In this document: one piece after another, positions 40,171 to 52,740 of the stretch
Numbering within the stretch: position 1 is the stretch's first letter
How the letters are laid out: the number at the start of each line of letters is the position of its first letter
NCBI RefSeq assembly: GCF_032854445.1
Contig: NC_088301.1
Span: forward strand, 25,216,402-25,280,401
Length of the DNA: 64,000 nucleotides
Direction: 5' to 3'
Source: Liolophura sinensis
Lineage: Eukaryota; Mollusca; Polyplacophora; Chitonida; Chitonidae
The notes under the pieces: model-generated
Told to the model about the DNA's origin: nothing
Database searches by the model: none
Seen by the model: only the letters and a program-made list of their open reading frames with translations
Translations under genes and position numbers: made by a program

Positions 40171-41364
40171 TTTATGCCAAACAGCCGCGCTTCATTTATT
40201 TATTGATAACCCAAACTACAAGTATGACTACATCAGTGAAATGAGCAACTGCAAAGTGTGAAAATGATGAGAAGCATTCATCCAACACATTGCCTCTTTT
40301 ACCTGATCCTCGGCGTGAAACTTTAGCTATGGCTATGAACTTTCAACGGGTGAAGGGAAACACATAATATTGTATTACAAAATCTCACCTGTACAGGTAC
40401 ACAACAGGTAGCAACATCCAGGTATATTAATGAATATAAATGAACAGAATGCACCATACTGAAATTCAGGCCTTTTTGTCACATATGATAAAAGAATCAA
40501 TAGGATTCCCAAATTTACACACATAAAGAAAATCACATCATTTAAATTAATGAGATTTTTTTGTTGCAGTGTAAATTTTTCCTCATTAGTTTGTTCCACC
40601 TTTTTCACTCTCCAATCAATAAGGCTTAGATCAAGTTTACTGTGAACAAGAGAGATGGCCATCCACTGTGGAAGGAAACAGCAGCTACCAAATAAATATT
40701 TCAGACGAGGACAGATACTAATGGATGAAAGTGATGAATAATTGACAACTATTTACCCACATTTATAATAAAGCCTTTCAGACAAGGCAGCATAAAGCCT
40801 AGCTGTGTCGGCACGGCATCTCCCAGTTTAGGTCTGAACACAGCTTAGGCAAGCCAGACACATTCAAATATTGGATATAACCCTGTTTTATTTCCCCTTT
40901 GAATAACACCCTTTTAACATTGCTCAAATTAGGGGCGAGACATAGGGGAAGGTGTTCCGGTACAATGTTTTTGAAATCTCTTGGTGATACGTTAATGTAC
41001 ACTTACGTATAGATGAAACATAACATGTGCTGACAAATTATTCAATAACAAAGTGGAGAAGTTGTCATCACACATGTGCATGTCTTCCAAGCCCACCACA
41101 ACCCCTCATAAAACTGTGGGCAGACCATTCCTAGAACACACCAAGACACTTAACACATCCATTGTCTCTATCAATCAATGACCAGTCATAAGTTAAGAGC
41201 CTGAGCTCCACCGGACAGTCAAGAAGTAATTGAAGGCTTAATATGAGAACTGAAGACTAAGATAAGAAACGGTACAAATGGGAGATATAGGAAATATCTT
41301 AAGAGACATTAACGACGGGAAAGTCCAGACAGGAACAAGAAAATGTTAGTCATTTGGAACTTAC

Positions 41365-41389
41365 CTTTAGGCCCGACACCAAATACTCC
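41365..41389 (-). CDS. 25-nt microexon of the same gene
   Basis: On the minus strand a strong acceptor (ctttttctcttcttgcag) is followed by 25 nt and a near-consensus donor (AAAG|gtaagttc). Entered in phase 2 it encodes EYLVSGLK and leaves in phase 0. That is what the 51412-51533 exon supplies upstream and what the terminal exon needs downstream. The other two entry phases either mismatch the neighbours or hit a stop in the terminal exon. Very short exons are usually regulated cassettes, but here skipping it would shift the frame. Confidence 0.5.
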
Positions 41390-41999
41390 CTGCAAGAAGA
41401 GAAAAAGGAGACTATGATTGAAAGGTTTGGCAACAATTAATACAGCGTAATTAGTTAAAGCTCTTTGCAAGTCCAAGGTAGAGCAATATGGTAGAGTGAT
41501 CCGAATCAATCGACGAATGCATTGCTGCCTTCATTAACAGCTAATGCCAGAAGCCATTTTCTGAGAAGATCAAACAAAAATAAACAAAACAGCCTTTCTA
41601 CGCATTGCTGAAAGGTACGCAGAATGCAGAATTCAATTACTTTGGCTGTTGTTTTTTCTGTAAAATCTGATCATAACTCACACAAGCAAACCATAATCCC
41701 CCCCAAAAAAGTTCCACACATAAAAAAAAACTCCCTAACACACAACAATGAAAAAAAAGCCACCCGACAACCAAAAACAATTACATGTAGTTCTCAAGGC
41801 TGCAGGCATATTGAAATCTGATGAGAGCAACCACCGGTGCTACATTTACATGACAAAAACAACACAATTTGTGAGCTGGAACAGGAAATATTGGACGATT
41901 CTGAGAGTCTTTGGGCCTCAAAGCATTCATGGAACGGTCTGAGAATGTTGTCCAGGCAAACTGGCAATTACTGTGACAAGTGTGAACAGTCTCACAGAG

Positions 42000-42480
42000 T
42001 TATGACAGCAGAGTTCCCACAGACACCAGCCGCTACGCTACAGTACATCAGGCCATCAGTCGCCGATACTCGGCTTACCCCCTGCCTTCTGGCCAACAGA
42101 CCCTATTCAAACCCAGAGTTTACCTCCTTATAGTCCACTGCCAGAGGCACATTTCAGGTCTCTGTCTACCCGCAAATGGCAGTGTTTTCAAACTTATCAT
42201 CTAAACTCATTATGTAGCGCTGTTGCCCAACTTTCAAGGGTCCTCCCTGTCCGGCCAAGGCTGTCAACTCGAGTGCAAGCGGCCTAATGGGCTGCTCGGT
42301 GAACAATAAGTTAGGCACCTTACGCACCATGCGGCCATTTCATCTCCAACAAACATACGCCTTGGGCAGCTATGTTTAGACCAAGTGTCTCGAACACAAG
42401 GTCAGCTTTTCAGACTCAATTTATGACAAACTACTACACGCTTAGCGCTTTCATAATTTTAGCGGATGTAATTAAATGCT
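42000..42480. promoter_or_regulatory. Candidate conserved non-coding block
   Basis: This stretch of balanced composition in the intron upstream of the microexon has no simple repeats and no significant ORF. A 14-nt exon-like motif on the minus strand is set aside elsewhere. Confidence 0.2.
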
Positions 42481-44311
42481 ACATTAAGGCCAACTACTCT
42501 TTAAAATCATGTAGTTTCAAGTGTTTACCACAACCACTTCTTCACGGAGACATGCTCGCAAGATTTTATTTTACCCCACAAAAACATCAAAAATTCAATT
42601 TTCATCTTCCTGGAAGTCACAAGCACTTGCTCCGCGCTTGTCACGCTCTTAGTCAAGTCAATGCTTTTATTTTCAACAATGCAGTTTTTATACAGAGGAG
42701 AGTCAAGCTGTTCAATGAATCTGTCGTGATCAAAATGTAATGCAATACTTAACAACAGGATTTCATTTAAACACCACACTGAAAATACATGTAGTTTTAC
42801 TGAAATACCACAAAGAACACATCATCTCTAAGCCATCGAACTTAATGCGGATGCAACGGCCAATCTAATATGTTCAATTACGAGAGCTTTGTTGTTTATA
42901 CCGATCATAAGAGGGGTAATGCATGTAAGTCGTAAGGTCGACCAGTCAAATACATCTACATGTACCTCTTATTTCTTTGAGAGGCCTATTGCCCGAATAC
43001 ACCAGATGGTTGACAGGTATTTCATGTAGGTGCATTACATTGAGGTACTGGGTTCAAAACCAAGTGTGGTCTTAAGCCAATTTTAAGTTACAGAATCAGA
43101 CTACATCCAGAAAGCGAAAATCTTAAATAACAATATTACTGTTAAAGCCACTGCGCAGAATACAGGAACATGCAGAATATGGTAGGACAGAGAAAACAGT
43201 TTTACCCGAACACAACGTACAGCATCTACACAGTATGAACCATTACACTGAACCCCACAAAGGCAATCGTGCACCCAGGAAAGTTCACTGACAAAGTTGT
43301 ATCCAAACATTTCCCATCACTGAAAATATGCATAAATCAAAAGGGGGTAAATAAGCCATACAAACTATACTATTTTTAATTCCCTCCAATACCCACTGTC
43401 CTGGAAACGCCCAGTCTAGGCAGAAAACTGACAATTCAAACATGACAAATCTGACCATGTTCAGACATACATGTATGCAGAACGACTGCCAGGCACTGTT
43501 TGCAGCATTAAGTACACAAAACCAGATGTACCACAGCAACCAGTACTGTGGCCATTACATGTACATTCCCCTAGAACATCTGTATAAATTTACGTGTTAC
43601 TTACATACATCTGTACATGTACAGTGTATGTATATTTTAAATAGATTTTCTGATTGTCTAACGCCATATTCTAAGATTTTTATTGAGTGGAGAAAACCAT
43701 AACGTATGTGGTACACTACTGAACTTTTACTGGCAAGCTTTGCTATATACAGAATTGTCTTTTACAGAATTAATGCCACTGTGGCTGGTAGCTGACAAGT
43801 ATGACTGCAAATGGCCCTCTGAGCTCTGTCACAGGACACTTTGAGCAGTTATAGGTCATGAATTTGAGCTATCGATATGAAAGGTTAAATTATGGAGTAT
43901 AAATATGTTTCAGTCAACTGATACATTGAAATTTGGCATTCACTAATGTCGAGTAGTAATCACAATCCAAAGGGAATCGGCAATTGTTTCAGAGAAACCC
44001 CAAGGGTAAACTGACATCTAGCCTTCCTTAATGGTTATATTGATGGCATTTGTCAACGCCAGCTCTTCCATACCAGATCCAGTTACCAAATTTGTTGTGT
44101 TTGTTTTCATTATTATTATTTTTTTTGTTCTTTATGGTTGGCTTTATCAGCTCATTTCTGTAAAGGGCTGTTCTGCTCTGAACATGATGATCACAGTCTC
44201 AACCCCAGCTCTCTCCAGAATAGGGCTTAGACTCTGCCAATGTAATGTTAAGTCATAATCACTCACTATTTTATTCATTTCATGCTGGCTTCTTCTCCAG
44301 TCGAATGTGAC
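42481..44311. other. Intron, no feature recognised
   Basis: A plus-strand ORF of 122 codons at 42372-42740 overlaps a minus-strand ORF. Neither shows motifs or splice context. Confidence 0.4.
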
Positions 44312-44432
44312 CAATCTGCAGATAGTTGTGGCTTTCCCTGCGGCACAACCCGGTTTCCTGCCGCCATAATGCTGGTCATTATTGTATAGGTGAAATATGC
44401 ATAAGTATGATGCAAAACAACAATCAAATAAA
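44312..44432 (+). mobile_element. SINE type 1, 3' fragment
   Basis: It contains the core (cccggtttcctgccgccataatgctgg, tgaaatatgcataagta) and a caatcaaataaacaaat tail. The tRNA-like head is absent. It lies in opposite orientation to the next SINE 240 bp away. Confidence 0.8.
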
Positions 44433-44667
44433 CAAATCAGTCATTCACGGATTTGAATTCAGCTTACATGTAGGTTTGTTTAGCTGTGTTCGTCTACCTA
44501 CTTTCACAGGTAGCTACATTTCCTCAAGTATCTGTAAGCAGTGGTTTACTGTAAATTCACCCTCACCCATAAATCTGACTGACGTAATGTAAGTGAAAAA
44601 TTATTCAACGTATGGTTAAACGAATGGGCAAAATTTTAGGTCTTGTAAGGTATATAGAGTTTCAAAC

Positions 44668-44880
44668 TTTTGACTGGTGTTTTTATGTCATACTCAAGTT
44701 TGTATCACATATACAACAGCGGCCAGCATTATGATGGGGGAAATCCTTGACTATTCAAACGTTAATGGCGGAGCTTCCCATGTACAACCAGAGAGGAAAT
44801 CATCGCCAGATGGATTTGAACTCACAGCAACCTCACTGGTGACAACTGCGAGACCAATTACGCAGATAAGCTACATGAAC
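44668..44880 (-). mobile_element. SINE type 1, degraded
   Basis: Recognisable by ggccagcattatgatgggg, ccagagaggaaatc and ggatttgaactcacagc. The core is partly deleted and the A-box is poorly preserved. Confidence 0.75.
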
Positions 44881-45379
44881 TAAACATATATCACTTAAAT
44901 TTGTGTGCCACAGAAGTAATGGCCACATAAATAATGATCGTGATCTGCCAAAGAACTGTTTACATGTACCTATACCTGTCATTACTAACTTGACTTTATG
45001 CGATGTTTGGATCTAAATTACTTATTTCAGTCACACCTATAAAGGGGAAAGGGACACAACTCTGAAACAGCACTTTACTCAATGAACATGTGTTTTTCTG
45101 ATAATAAAAAGAAAATGAATTGTTAAACGTGCACGTGAAGTGAAACTTGAACACCATATAATAGGATGCAAGTCATGGACTTTGGTGACTCCTTACACAA
45201 TCCAATATTTTATATCCTGATAAATGTACTGAAATTTGACATTAGTACGGTACCAGAACCCAGAAGGTTCCTCGGACAGATAACAATTTTCAACAAAATT
45301 ATCAAAACATCATGTATCTGTCAAGCTTTATTAATTTCCTCAGGTCTGAATAACACACGTTGCCGCACTTGGTTATTAA

Positions 45380-45760
45380 ATTCCACCTCATGACATTAAT
45401 CGGGATTTGACTGGAGAGTAAGTAGAAGCCCAGCCTCTGTTGATCAACACAATATAGAAGACCCTGTAAGCTCAGCACAATAACATCGCCCCCATTGGCT
45501 CAGGTGACTTCTTCAATCTCCAAATCTCCCTCGTCATGTTGATTTAGCGGCCCAATAACAATGCTGCTCAAACAAGGAGGCTAACTGGTGAGCTAGATAC
45601 AGTGGTCATTAGCTTATCGGCGGCGTTCTGACGCAGGTGCTCTATTGTAAGCTCACTCTAATTGCTCTAGTCAGCGTAAACCACCGGCCGAAGTAATCAC
45701 TTACACATCTCCCTCCATCCCTGGCTGAACAAACACTACCAGTTCACGGCTTAGTCTGCG
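45380..45760. promoter_or_regulatory. Candidate enhancer, motif-dense
   Basis: Within 300 bp lie CCCCCATTGGCTCAGGTG (CCAAT box plus E-box), CCAATAACAATG (SOX-type AACAATG), TCTAATTGCTC (homeodomain core) and AAACCACC (RUNX-like). It is intronic to the minus-strand gene. Confidence 0.35.
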
Positions 45761-46231
45761 ACTTAACACATGAATACCTGCCATATAACTCTGCTACCTG
45801 ACATGATCACATTAATTAATTGGCAGTGTACTAAAGGCAGAAAACAACTGTCAGGCCAGCATTCTTGTCAATCATGTACCAGGGGAGATGACTGTGTTGT
45901 GCATATATGTACCAATTACAGGTTGATTTTTTGCTACATTTCCGAGTCAACATGAAACGTACAAACAGTATACACATTTTTTTGTACATTAAAATTTTAC
46001 TTCTGCTACCGCATTTTGGGCTGAATTCTAAATTTTATTACAGATTAATAAAAGATTACCTCTGCTACATTACCCATAAACTTTAACATTATTCATTTGA
46101 TTAGACCTCATTGATCAAGAGCCTGACAATCACAAAGAGCTTTTAACTGTCTGAGTCAGTGTGATCCTTAACTTCTAAATTAATTCTGCTTTTTAAACTA
46201 TTGGGTACCAATTAAATTTTTACCACAAGTA

Positions 46232-46233
<2 letters not shown>

Positions 46234-46279
<46 letters not shown>
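46234..46279. repeat. (AT)n microsatellite
   Basis: Forty-six bases of AT, followed by gtacatgtact. Confidence 0.98.
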
Positions 46280-46284
<5 letters not shown>

Positions 46285-47149
46285 TGTACTTACATAATCT
46301 TGATATACATGTAGATTACAATCTTGACATGTCAATAATATAAATAATATGTTCATTAAATACATGTATCAACATCAATATATTCCTAAACTGTCATTTG
46401 TAAATTCAATGACATAAAATGAACCCAACAGTTTAATTAACATTTTTCTCGTATTAAAAGTTTTTCTCTGTGCTTTTTAGAAGCAATATCCTGCAATTTT
46501 CATCAAATGTATGGTTTTTCTGAAGCTCATAAATTAGCCAAACCAGCAATATTGTTTCTTGCCCAAAATGACATTTTTTCTGATGTTCATAATATCAGTT
46601 CAAAGATTGTCTGCGGCTTTAATGTCCGAAATAGTTCGTGATGGCTACCGACACTCAAACAAACAGTAAAAAAGGCTGGCCAACAAGTGTACTCTTCTGT
46701 GCAAACAGGAAAGGGATTCTACATCAAGTTCGCATTCAGCTGTCTTCATTTTGCCTCCAGCATGTTCTCATTATCCATGTCTGAAGTCTTCAAACATATC
46801 AAATGTTCACTTCTGATACTGTCAATGTCCTGTTTTTATCAATGAACAGCTATTCTACTTCCTTCAGCCCGAAGGCTGTTTGTGTAAGAGTTCATTTCGA
46901 TGGATGGTCCAGTTTGTTTTTTCAATGTAGAACAGGACATCACACAAACATGGACAAACATGCTTACCTCCCTTTTGCAAGCAGCCTTCAAAGCTATGTG
47001 TGCAAATCAAGCCTTGATACATGCTGTATTGCCGGAAACTCAATTTTGACATGATTGAATAACTTGGTGCAAACACGCAACTGGAGCAGCATACAGGCCA
47101 CAAATTCAAGTCATAACAGAGTGAAGAAAAAATATCATGTTACGCAAGT

Positions 47150-47480
47150 CGTTAAACGGACATTTAACAATATCTTTTCATTTCTTTCGCATCCAATCAG
47201 GAAGGATGAATTCAATCTGAGCTTGGCAACCTGTCTTGCTGTCGTTTTAGAGGAAGCAGTATCATAACATTTCGACCTTCCAATGCTGTGTAATAATGGG
47301 CAGAAGGCAGCTGTGGTCTTGACAGGCCTGCCAGCCTAATGAATTCATAATCATTCATTTGTATCCAGCACAAATCCTTTCTTAAAATTGAATTCTCCAG
47401 AGACAATGACACTTCCCATATTTCTTGATTAGTGGCCCAAAAAGGCAATAAACAGGCTCCAACTTGGCAGGGGGTATCAC
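47150..47480. promoter_or_regulatory. Candidate enhancer, motif-dense
   Basis: AGGCAGCTGTGGTC (E-box overlapping a RUNX-type TGTGGT), then CCTAATGAATTCATAATC and CATTCATTTG homeodomain-type words, then AATAAAC. It is repeat-free and ends at an A-run at 47479. Confidence 0.35.
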
Positions 47481-47695
47481 AAAAAAAAAAAAAAAGCTCG
47501 GAGAGCACGCCTAATGAGTGTGTTGACCGTCTGTGCTTGTTGCGTTGCTGAAGTTACTTCAGCAAATGAGGCTGTTTCATCTTGACACAGACTGGCAACA
47601 GCGACCAGAAGCTACCCCTAACTAATCTGCAGTATTGGGAAGGCACACAACCAAGCAACGCATTGTACCGCATACACGAAAGAAAGAGCTTTATT

Positions 47696-47948
47696 TTTGG
47701 GGGGGGGGGAGGGGGGGGGGTTAACGCCATACTCAAGAATATTTCACTTATACGACGGCGGCCAGCATTATGGTGGGTGGAAACCGGGCACAGCCCGGGG
47801 GAAACCCACGACCATCCGCAGGTAGCTGACAGACCTTCCCACATACGGCCGGAGAGAAAGCCAGCATGAGCTGGACTTGAACTCACAGCGACCGCATTGG
47901 TGAGAGACTCCTGGGTCATTATGCTGCGCTAGCGCGCTAACCAACCCG
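47696..47948 (-). mobile_element. SINE type 1, well preserved, with G-run tail
   Basis: The core and B-box match the consensus of the other copies closely. Imperfect 14-bp target duplications (gaaagagctttatt at 47682-47695, gaaagaactttaat at 47949-47962) flank it. The usual AAAT tail is replaced by a run that is G on the plus strand at 47699-47720. The A-box end is truncated at gctaacc. Confidence 0.85.
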
Positions 47949-48569
47949 GAAAGAACTTTAATCACATGGAATGAGATTCTGTTTTTGTGCTGTCCCTTGG
48001 CAAATAACCGCAATGTACATGAACACCTAACTCAGTCAAAAAGCAGATAATTGGGATATCCTCATCAGACATAAAGCCTTAAATGCACTCCAAAACTTCA
48101 TTAAACACCATGCGCCTCCAAGGGATATTCATTAAACTTGATAATAAGGTCTCTCACACAGACTTACTGACGTGTTAGATACTGTAAATGAGCTAAAATT
48201 TTATACCCTTAAAATTTCAGCACTGGAGGTCATATAAAGCCACTCTTGGTACCTTTTTTCAACAGGATATCATCCTAGTTTATAAACAAACCTCGAAAAA
48301 GCTTTTTAAGAAAATGTGCAACTAAGTAATAGGCCAAATTTTTGGGTTATCTACAATACACATATGAATAAAAGAAAAACTGTTCATTACACATCATCAC
48401 AACGTTCTTATTAAAAGGGACTGATGCTGACCTTCAGAAATGTATGTACATATGTATGCTTGGGGTTTTACACAATACACAACAACTTTTCAGTCATACA
48501 TCGAAGAGGAGTCACTAGGTGTGTGTACATATACCAAGATTATGTAAGTACATGTACATATATATATAT

Positions 48570-48812
48570 ATACTACTTGTGGCTGAGCAAGTCCAATGTG
48601 CTGCTGCCAATAAAGTATCATGCTAAAGACACCAGGCAAGACACCTCAGCAAATCACATTATACTGAAAGCCGGTCAGCAAGTCCTGTTTCCTTGCTCCA
48701 ACCTCTTTGTGCTGAGCACCAAGCGAGGCAGCAACAAGTGCCGTTTTTAAAGTCTTTGGTATGACCCAATCCAGGTTTGATCCAGGGTCTTCTGATTTCA
48801 ACGTGGACACCG
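48570..48812 (-). mobile_element. SINE type 3
   Basis: Minus-strand order: B-box-like GGATCAAACCTGGA, gggtcataccaaagac, cctcgcttggtgctcagcac, gtataatgtgatttgctgaggtgtcttgcc, catgatactttattggcagc. It shares this order with 57545-57832. Confidence 0.75.
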
Positions 48813-48897
48813 TAAGAAGTCGGCCACCAACATGGCAGAGCTACATGTATACCCATAGGGTGTATAATTTCAAAATAATGTAACCATATCCAGTTGC

Positions 48898-49045
48898 TTG
48901 TTCTTTAATGCCACATTCCTGAATTTTTCATTTACTGTATATGATTTGAGTCAGTTTTATGGCTGGAGGGAAAAAAAGACTGTCCAGGATAAACCACCGA
49001 CCTGCACAAAGTTCCTGACAAATTGTCCGACGTGTGATGTACAGA
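48898..49045 (-). mobile_element. Related SINE-like fragment
   Basis: Order of motifs (taatgccacattcctgaatttttcatt, ttttatggctggaggga, aaccaccgacctgcacaaagttcctgacaaattgtccgacg) resembles the type 1 core but with a different middle. It may be a sister family. Confidence 0.5.
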
Positions 49046-51411
49046 TATGTACATTGTATTGACTGAGGTGGTCTACAATGAACGTTAGACTGCACATACA
49101 ACTAAACAGATTTTCTCACCCATTTACTATCACCACAGCCCCACGAACAGCAAAGATTAGGAAATGCACACATACCCTGTTCAGGAAATGATAACACCAT
49201 CACATGCTTGGGTTACTAGCACAATGGAGCAATAGATCTCATATCCCTTCAGGAAGCAAATGAAAAACCTGCTAACAAAGATACACTTATGTCCGCTTAC
49301 TGCCACGAAGGCCCAAGGACAGCAGACGTCCACAATATCCAGGAGTCCCTCTTCAAGACTGGAATTCAGCCAACACCTGCTTTCCTGAACATAGACATAC
49401 AGCTCTTGACACTAGATTAGCTCTTTAAGCTTTATGTTAAGTTTAACTTTGACATGAGGTACATGCACCAGCTCCAAATGCAACACCACTATGCCTTTTT
49501 AGGGTCCGTCCAGACACAGTTGCATAGAGAACAGTCCTGTTTGCCAAGAAGTATCAGCTCAAAGTTGTTTGGAATTCACATATGGTATATCGGCTTAAAT
49601 GGCACTAATGCTGTTGAGAGTCTATACACTGTATATTTATAAGGGACCTTAAAACAAGAAAGACCAAATATACACATGCATCAATAATTATATAACCAAG
49701 AATATCACAGTTCTAATCGCACAAATTGCAAAAATTATGAGTGCTGTCAAGTTATCAACATTAAAAAATCGAATGCGAGTTATTTCCATAACCCAAGAGT
49801 GCAACTGTTTCCGATGACATCACTCCAAGTGGGAAAAGTATTTTGCCTTTTAGTTATCATGTTTCTCGTCTCTTTAACTTGGCCTTGTAAAGATTCTAGT
49901 AAGTTGATTTATAGATTTACCAAACACATCAGAACAAAATGGATGATGCCATTTAGGTCTGTTTCCAACCTTCTTCCAAAATAACCCTGGTTATATATAA
50001 ATTATTGACTTTTCTTTCAACTCTGAAGTCAAATACATGTATCAATGAGCAGATCAGTCAGGACAACATGAAATCCTGGAATTAAATTTTCACATTATAT
50101 TAAAGCTTTACATTATTTCCAAACCTGAAAGCAAGCACACATACATGTATGTATGTATGTAAGCAACACAAGGGAAAAGGTTTTGATAAGGCTGGCGACA
50201 GTCAAATTTGATGACCTACATCTGAAGTAAATGTAACTTAGAATTCTTGAACTGGTAATAATGATCTATTACAACAGTGAGTAAGTGCTTGGGGTTAAAC
50301 GTCGGACTTAACATTTTTTCGTTCATATGACGACGAAGGAATCCTTGGAGTGCAATTAATGTGCTTCCTTGATGCAAGACGGATTTCCACCGTTCTTTTA
50401 TCTAGTGCTGCTTCACTGAGACGCCTTTCCAAAGGCAAGTAAGACGCCCTGCCCGAGCCATTATACCAACAGTGTCAACCAGTGGTTACACTGCTCCCTT
50501 CATGCTGAACGCCAAGTGAGGAAATTACAACTTTTACAAAATTTTAAGGTCTAAAGCGTGACTCGACCACGGATTGACCCTGGATCTACCACTCCCGAAG
50601 AGGACGCTTTACCAACTGTGCGATTGGGGCCGGTCTCTATTACAAGAGAACAGCATTACAAACAGGTATACATGTATGAATATGATCGTGTGACTGCAAC
50701 TCACAGAGAAACTGTGGAAACGGGACATGCATCAAATAATCATTCAACAGGATCAGCCATAAAACTGTTATACATGTACACAGATGTAGCTGACAGACAG
50801 GAATCTATATACAGGAATGTTAAAGATCAGTACTGTTATTTTTGAGTTGCACTTTATACAATTTCTGAATGCACGGTCACAATATCACCTTTAAAGTTCG
50901 GATCAGAACATTAATTTTTTTCTAGATATGGCCCTGTTATGTCAAGGGATAGTGGTGTACAGGGATAAGCCATATTAAAAATGTGGCCACATAAGCCACA
51001 TATTTTAATAATTAATTGTAATTGTATAACAGTCAGACAAAGACTAAAACATTCATAACAAGTCTTAAACAGCACAGAGATGTTCAAGCTGACAGACAAC
51101 AGACCACCAAAGTGAACTTGAACAACTTATACCTACATGCAAAATAACTGTTCATTAAATTTGAACAATCAAGCAAAGATAAAATTGCTATTTCTATTTA
51201 TGCAGATGTAACTCTGAGTATGATGTTTGCATACATGTAATATATGTACACAGATATAATTTGTGAATAAAACAAACTAAAACTTAGTTTCAAGTAAGCA
51301 CAGAACATACATGTACAAGTGTGATGAATCCATAATAATGAACTAGAAATTACGTATTAAAAGAAAAATGTATTTAATATTGACTGTTACATGTATGCAT
51401 TTGAATCTTAC
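49046..51411. other. Intron with SINE type 2, rich in TACATGTA words
   Basis: Apart from the SINE at 50278-50637 only AT-rich DNA with many acatgta words is visible. Confidence 0.4.
50278..50637 (-). mobile_element. SINE type 2, longer copy
   Basis: Same family as 22591-22890, extending about 50 bp further at the 3' end (gtgagtaagtgcttggggttaaacgtcgga). The A-box (TCGCACAGTTGGTAAAGC) and B-box region (TGGTCGAGTCACGC) are recognisable. Confidence 0.85.
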
Positions 51412-51533
51412 CCAAAAGCATCCATAGTGTACGCATCATGATACTTTACCACATTCTCTCCCTCTAATGAGATGTATAGTGGCCAAGACATCATCTTGTG
51501 CAAGGTACATGTATATAAACAAGCTTTCAAAAG
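51412..51533 (-). CDS. Internal coding exon of the same gene
   Basis: The acceptor is very strong (gtttgtctttttttgcag) and the donor is GG|gtaaga. The 122-nt exon is open from phase 0 and leaves in phase 2. The reading includes WPLYISLEGENVVKYHDAY and ends TMDAFG, where the last Gly codon is completed by the first base of the microexon at 41365-41389. The join reads DAFG-EYLVSGLK-RVKSEL without a stop. The sequence looks like a folded, mixed helix/strand segment rather than low-complexity translation. I do not recognise the family. I could not confidently place the next exon upstream. Confidence 0.5.
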
Positions 51534-51589
51534 CTGCAAAAAAAGACAAACGCTCTTACTTTAGTCAAGTATGTACTGCAGAGTCCCGT

Positions 51590-52110
51590 TATGGTTATAT
51601 CCTAGAATGTGTATAACCTCAGCCAAGTTCCTGTTGTTACGCCTTGTCAGGTGGTGACCTTAAGTGACTATCACACGGACACAGACGGCAGTAAGAGGAA
51701 AGCCATATGATAGTCCGATCAGATCAGCAGTGCTCAATATCGTCTCACCCAGCCACTCGGCCTTTATATACCGGGCTCCTCCAGGCCCAAGGGGTCATGA
51801 AGATGAAGTAATGAGATAATCGAGTCTATCAGTGTCCAAGAACTATCAGGCCCACCACTACAAGCTCCCCGGGGACACCAGGGTGTCTCGGCTTAAACCT
51901 GGACGCCAACGATCCCCATGGGCAGGGGAGGAGCGGAATGATCAACATGGGAGAGTAAAGAAGCAGCTAAAGATGTTTCTCTCATCTGCATTAATAATAA
52001 ATAATGGCCCCTGAAGGAGAGATGAGGCCTCTAAAAGGATCTCATCATACATCAACCAGTTCTTTCTGCAACCAGATACCACGTACATAGACAGCATGGG
52101 TAAACCATTC
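51590..52110. promoter_or_regulatory. Candidate conserved non-coding block next to an exon
   Basis: It starts about 60 bp upstream (gene sense) of the 51412-51533 exon. GC is higher, with a CTTTATATACC TATA-like word, AGATAAT and GATCAGATCAG GATA-like words, and CATTAATAATAAATAATGG. It may be enhancer or alternative-promoter DNA. Confidence 0.3.
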
Positions 52111-52634
52111 AAAATCAAGCGTGCGAAAACACAAGACAACCAAGGGAGAACAAGAAGATGAGGGGGGAGGGGGGGGAAAGACATCCATTATCCTATGGTT
52201 AATATTGACTAAGCATAACACAGTGATTTTTTTTTTTTTTAAACCAACAGCAACACAAGGAAACGGTGTATTATTAAACAAGAAGCATACACCCTCTTCC
52301 GACAGCTTGCCAGGAATGAAACAGTTCAACTGGCCTCTCGAAAAATGGAAAAGAGACGCACCACTTGCATTATGAACATGGTAACCTGCTTCCTGGAATG
52401 CTTTAAATAGGGTGATCGCCGAAGCTACAGTGTGCTTTAGGGAGACTGAAGGACTACATGTACTCCCAAACTTAACAAAGTTACATGTCTGCTTCTGATT
52501 AATTATCGAAGTACTTATGTAGATTTGCATTGAAAAGGACCTTACTTTACAAACAAACTTTTCTCATGTATCTGTGACAATGTGGCAAAGTTTCAAAAAA
52601 TCATAAATTCTGAAAGTGGTAACTTGAAAACTTG

Positions 52635-52740
52635 AGGCCCTTCCCTTCTTCCTCCCGTGATAATGCTGGGCGCCAGCGTATATGTGAAGTAGTCTTCTGT
52701 ACGACATAAACCAACAATCAAATAAATATTTAAAAATAAA
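52635..52740 (+). mobile_element. SINE type 1, 3' fragment
   Basis: cttcctcccgtgataatgctgggcgcc, tgaagtagtcttctgtacgac and caatcaaataaatattt match the core and tail only. Confidence 0.75.

Noticed and set aside
46968-46993. 26-nt minus-strand exon-like segment with a strong donor (GGGAG|gtaagca)
   Set aside because: Together with 14-20-nt segments near 48173, 45694 and 42122 it can be forced into a phase-compatible chain. Such tiny segments arise by chance, and the direct 51.4-41.4-kb join is simpler.
52045-52530. 161-codon minus-strand ORF, longest in the window
   Set aside because: It contains poly-Pro and poly-Lys parts that come from a G/C run and a T run. It has no recognisable domain, and one ORF of this length is not surprising in 128 kb of six-frame sequence.
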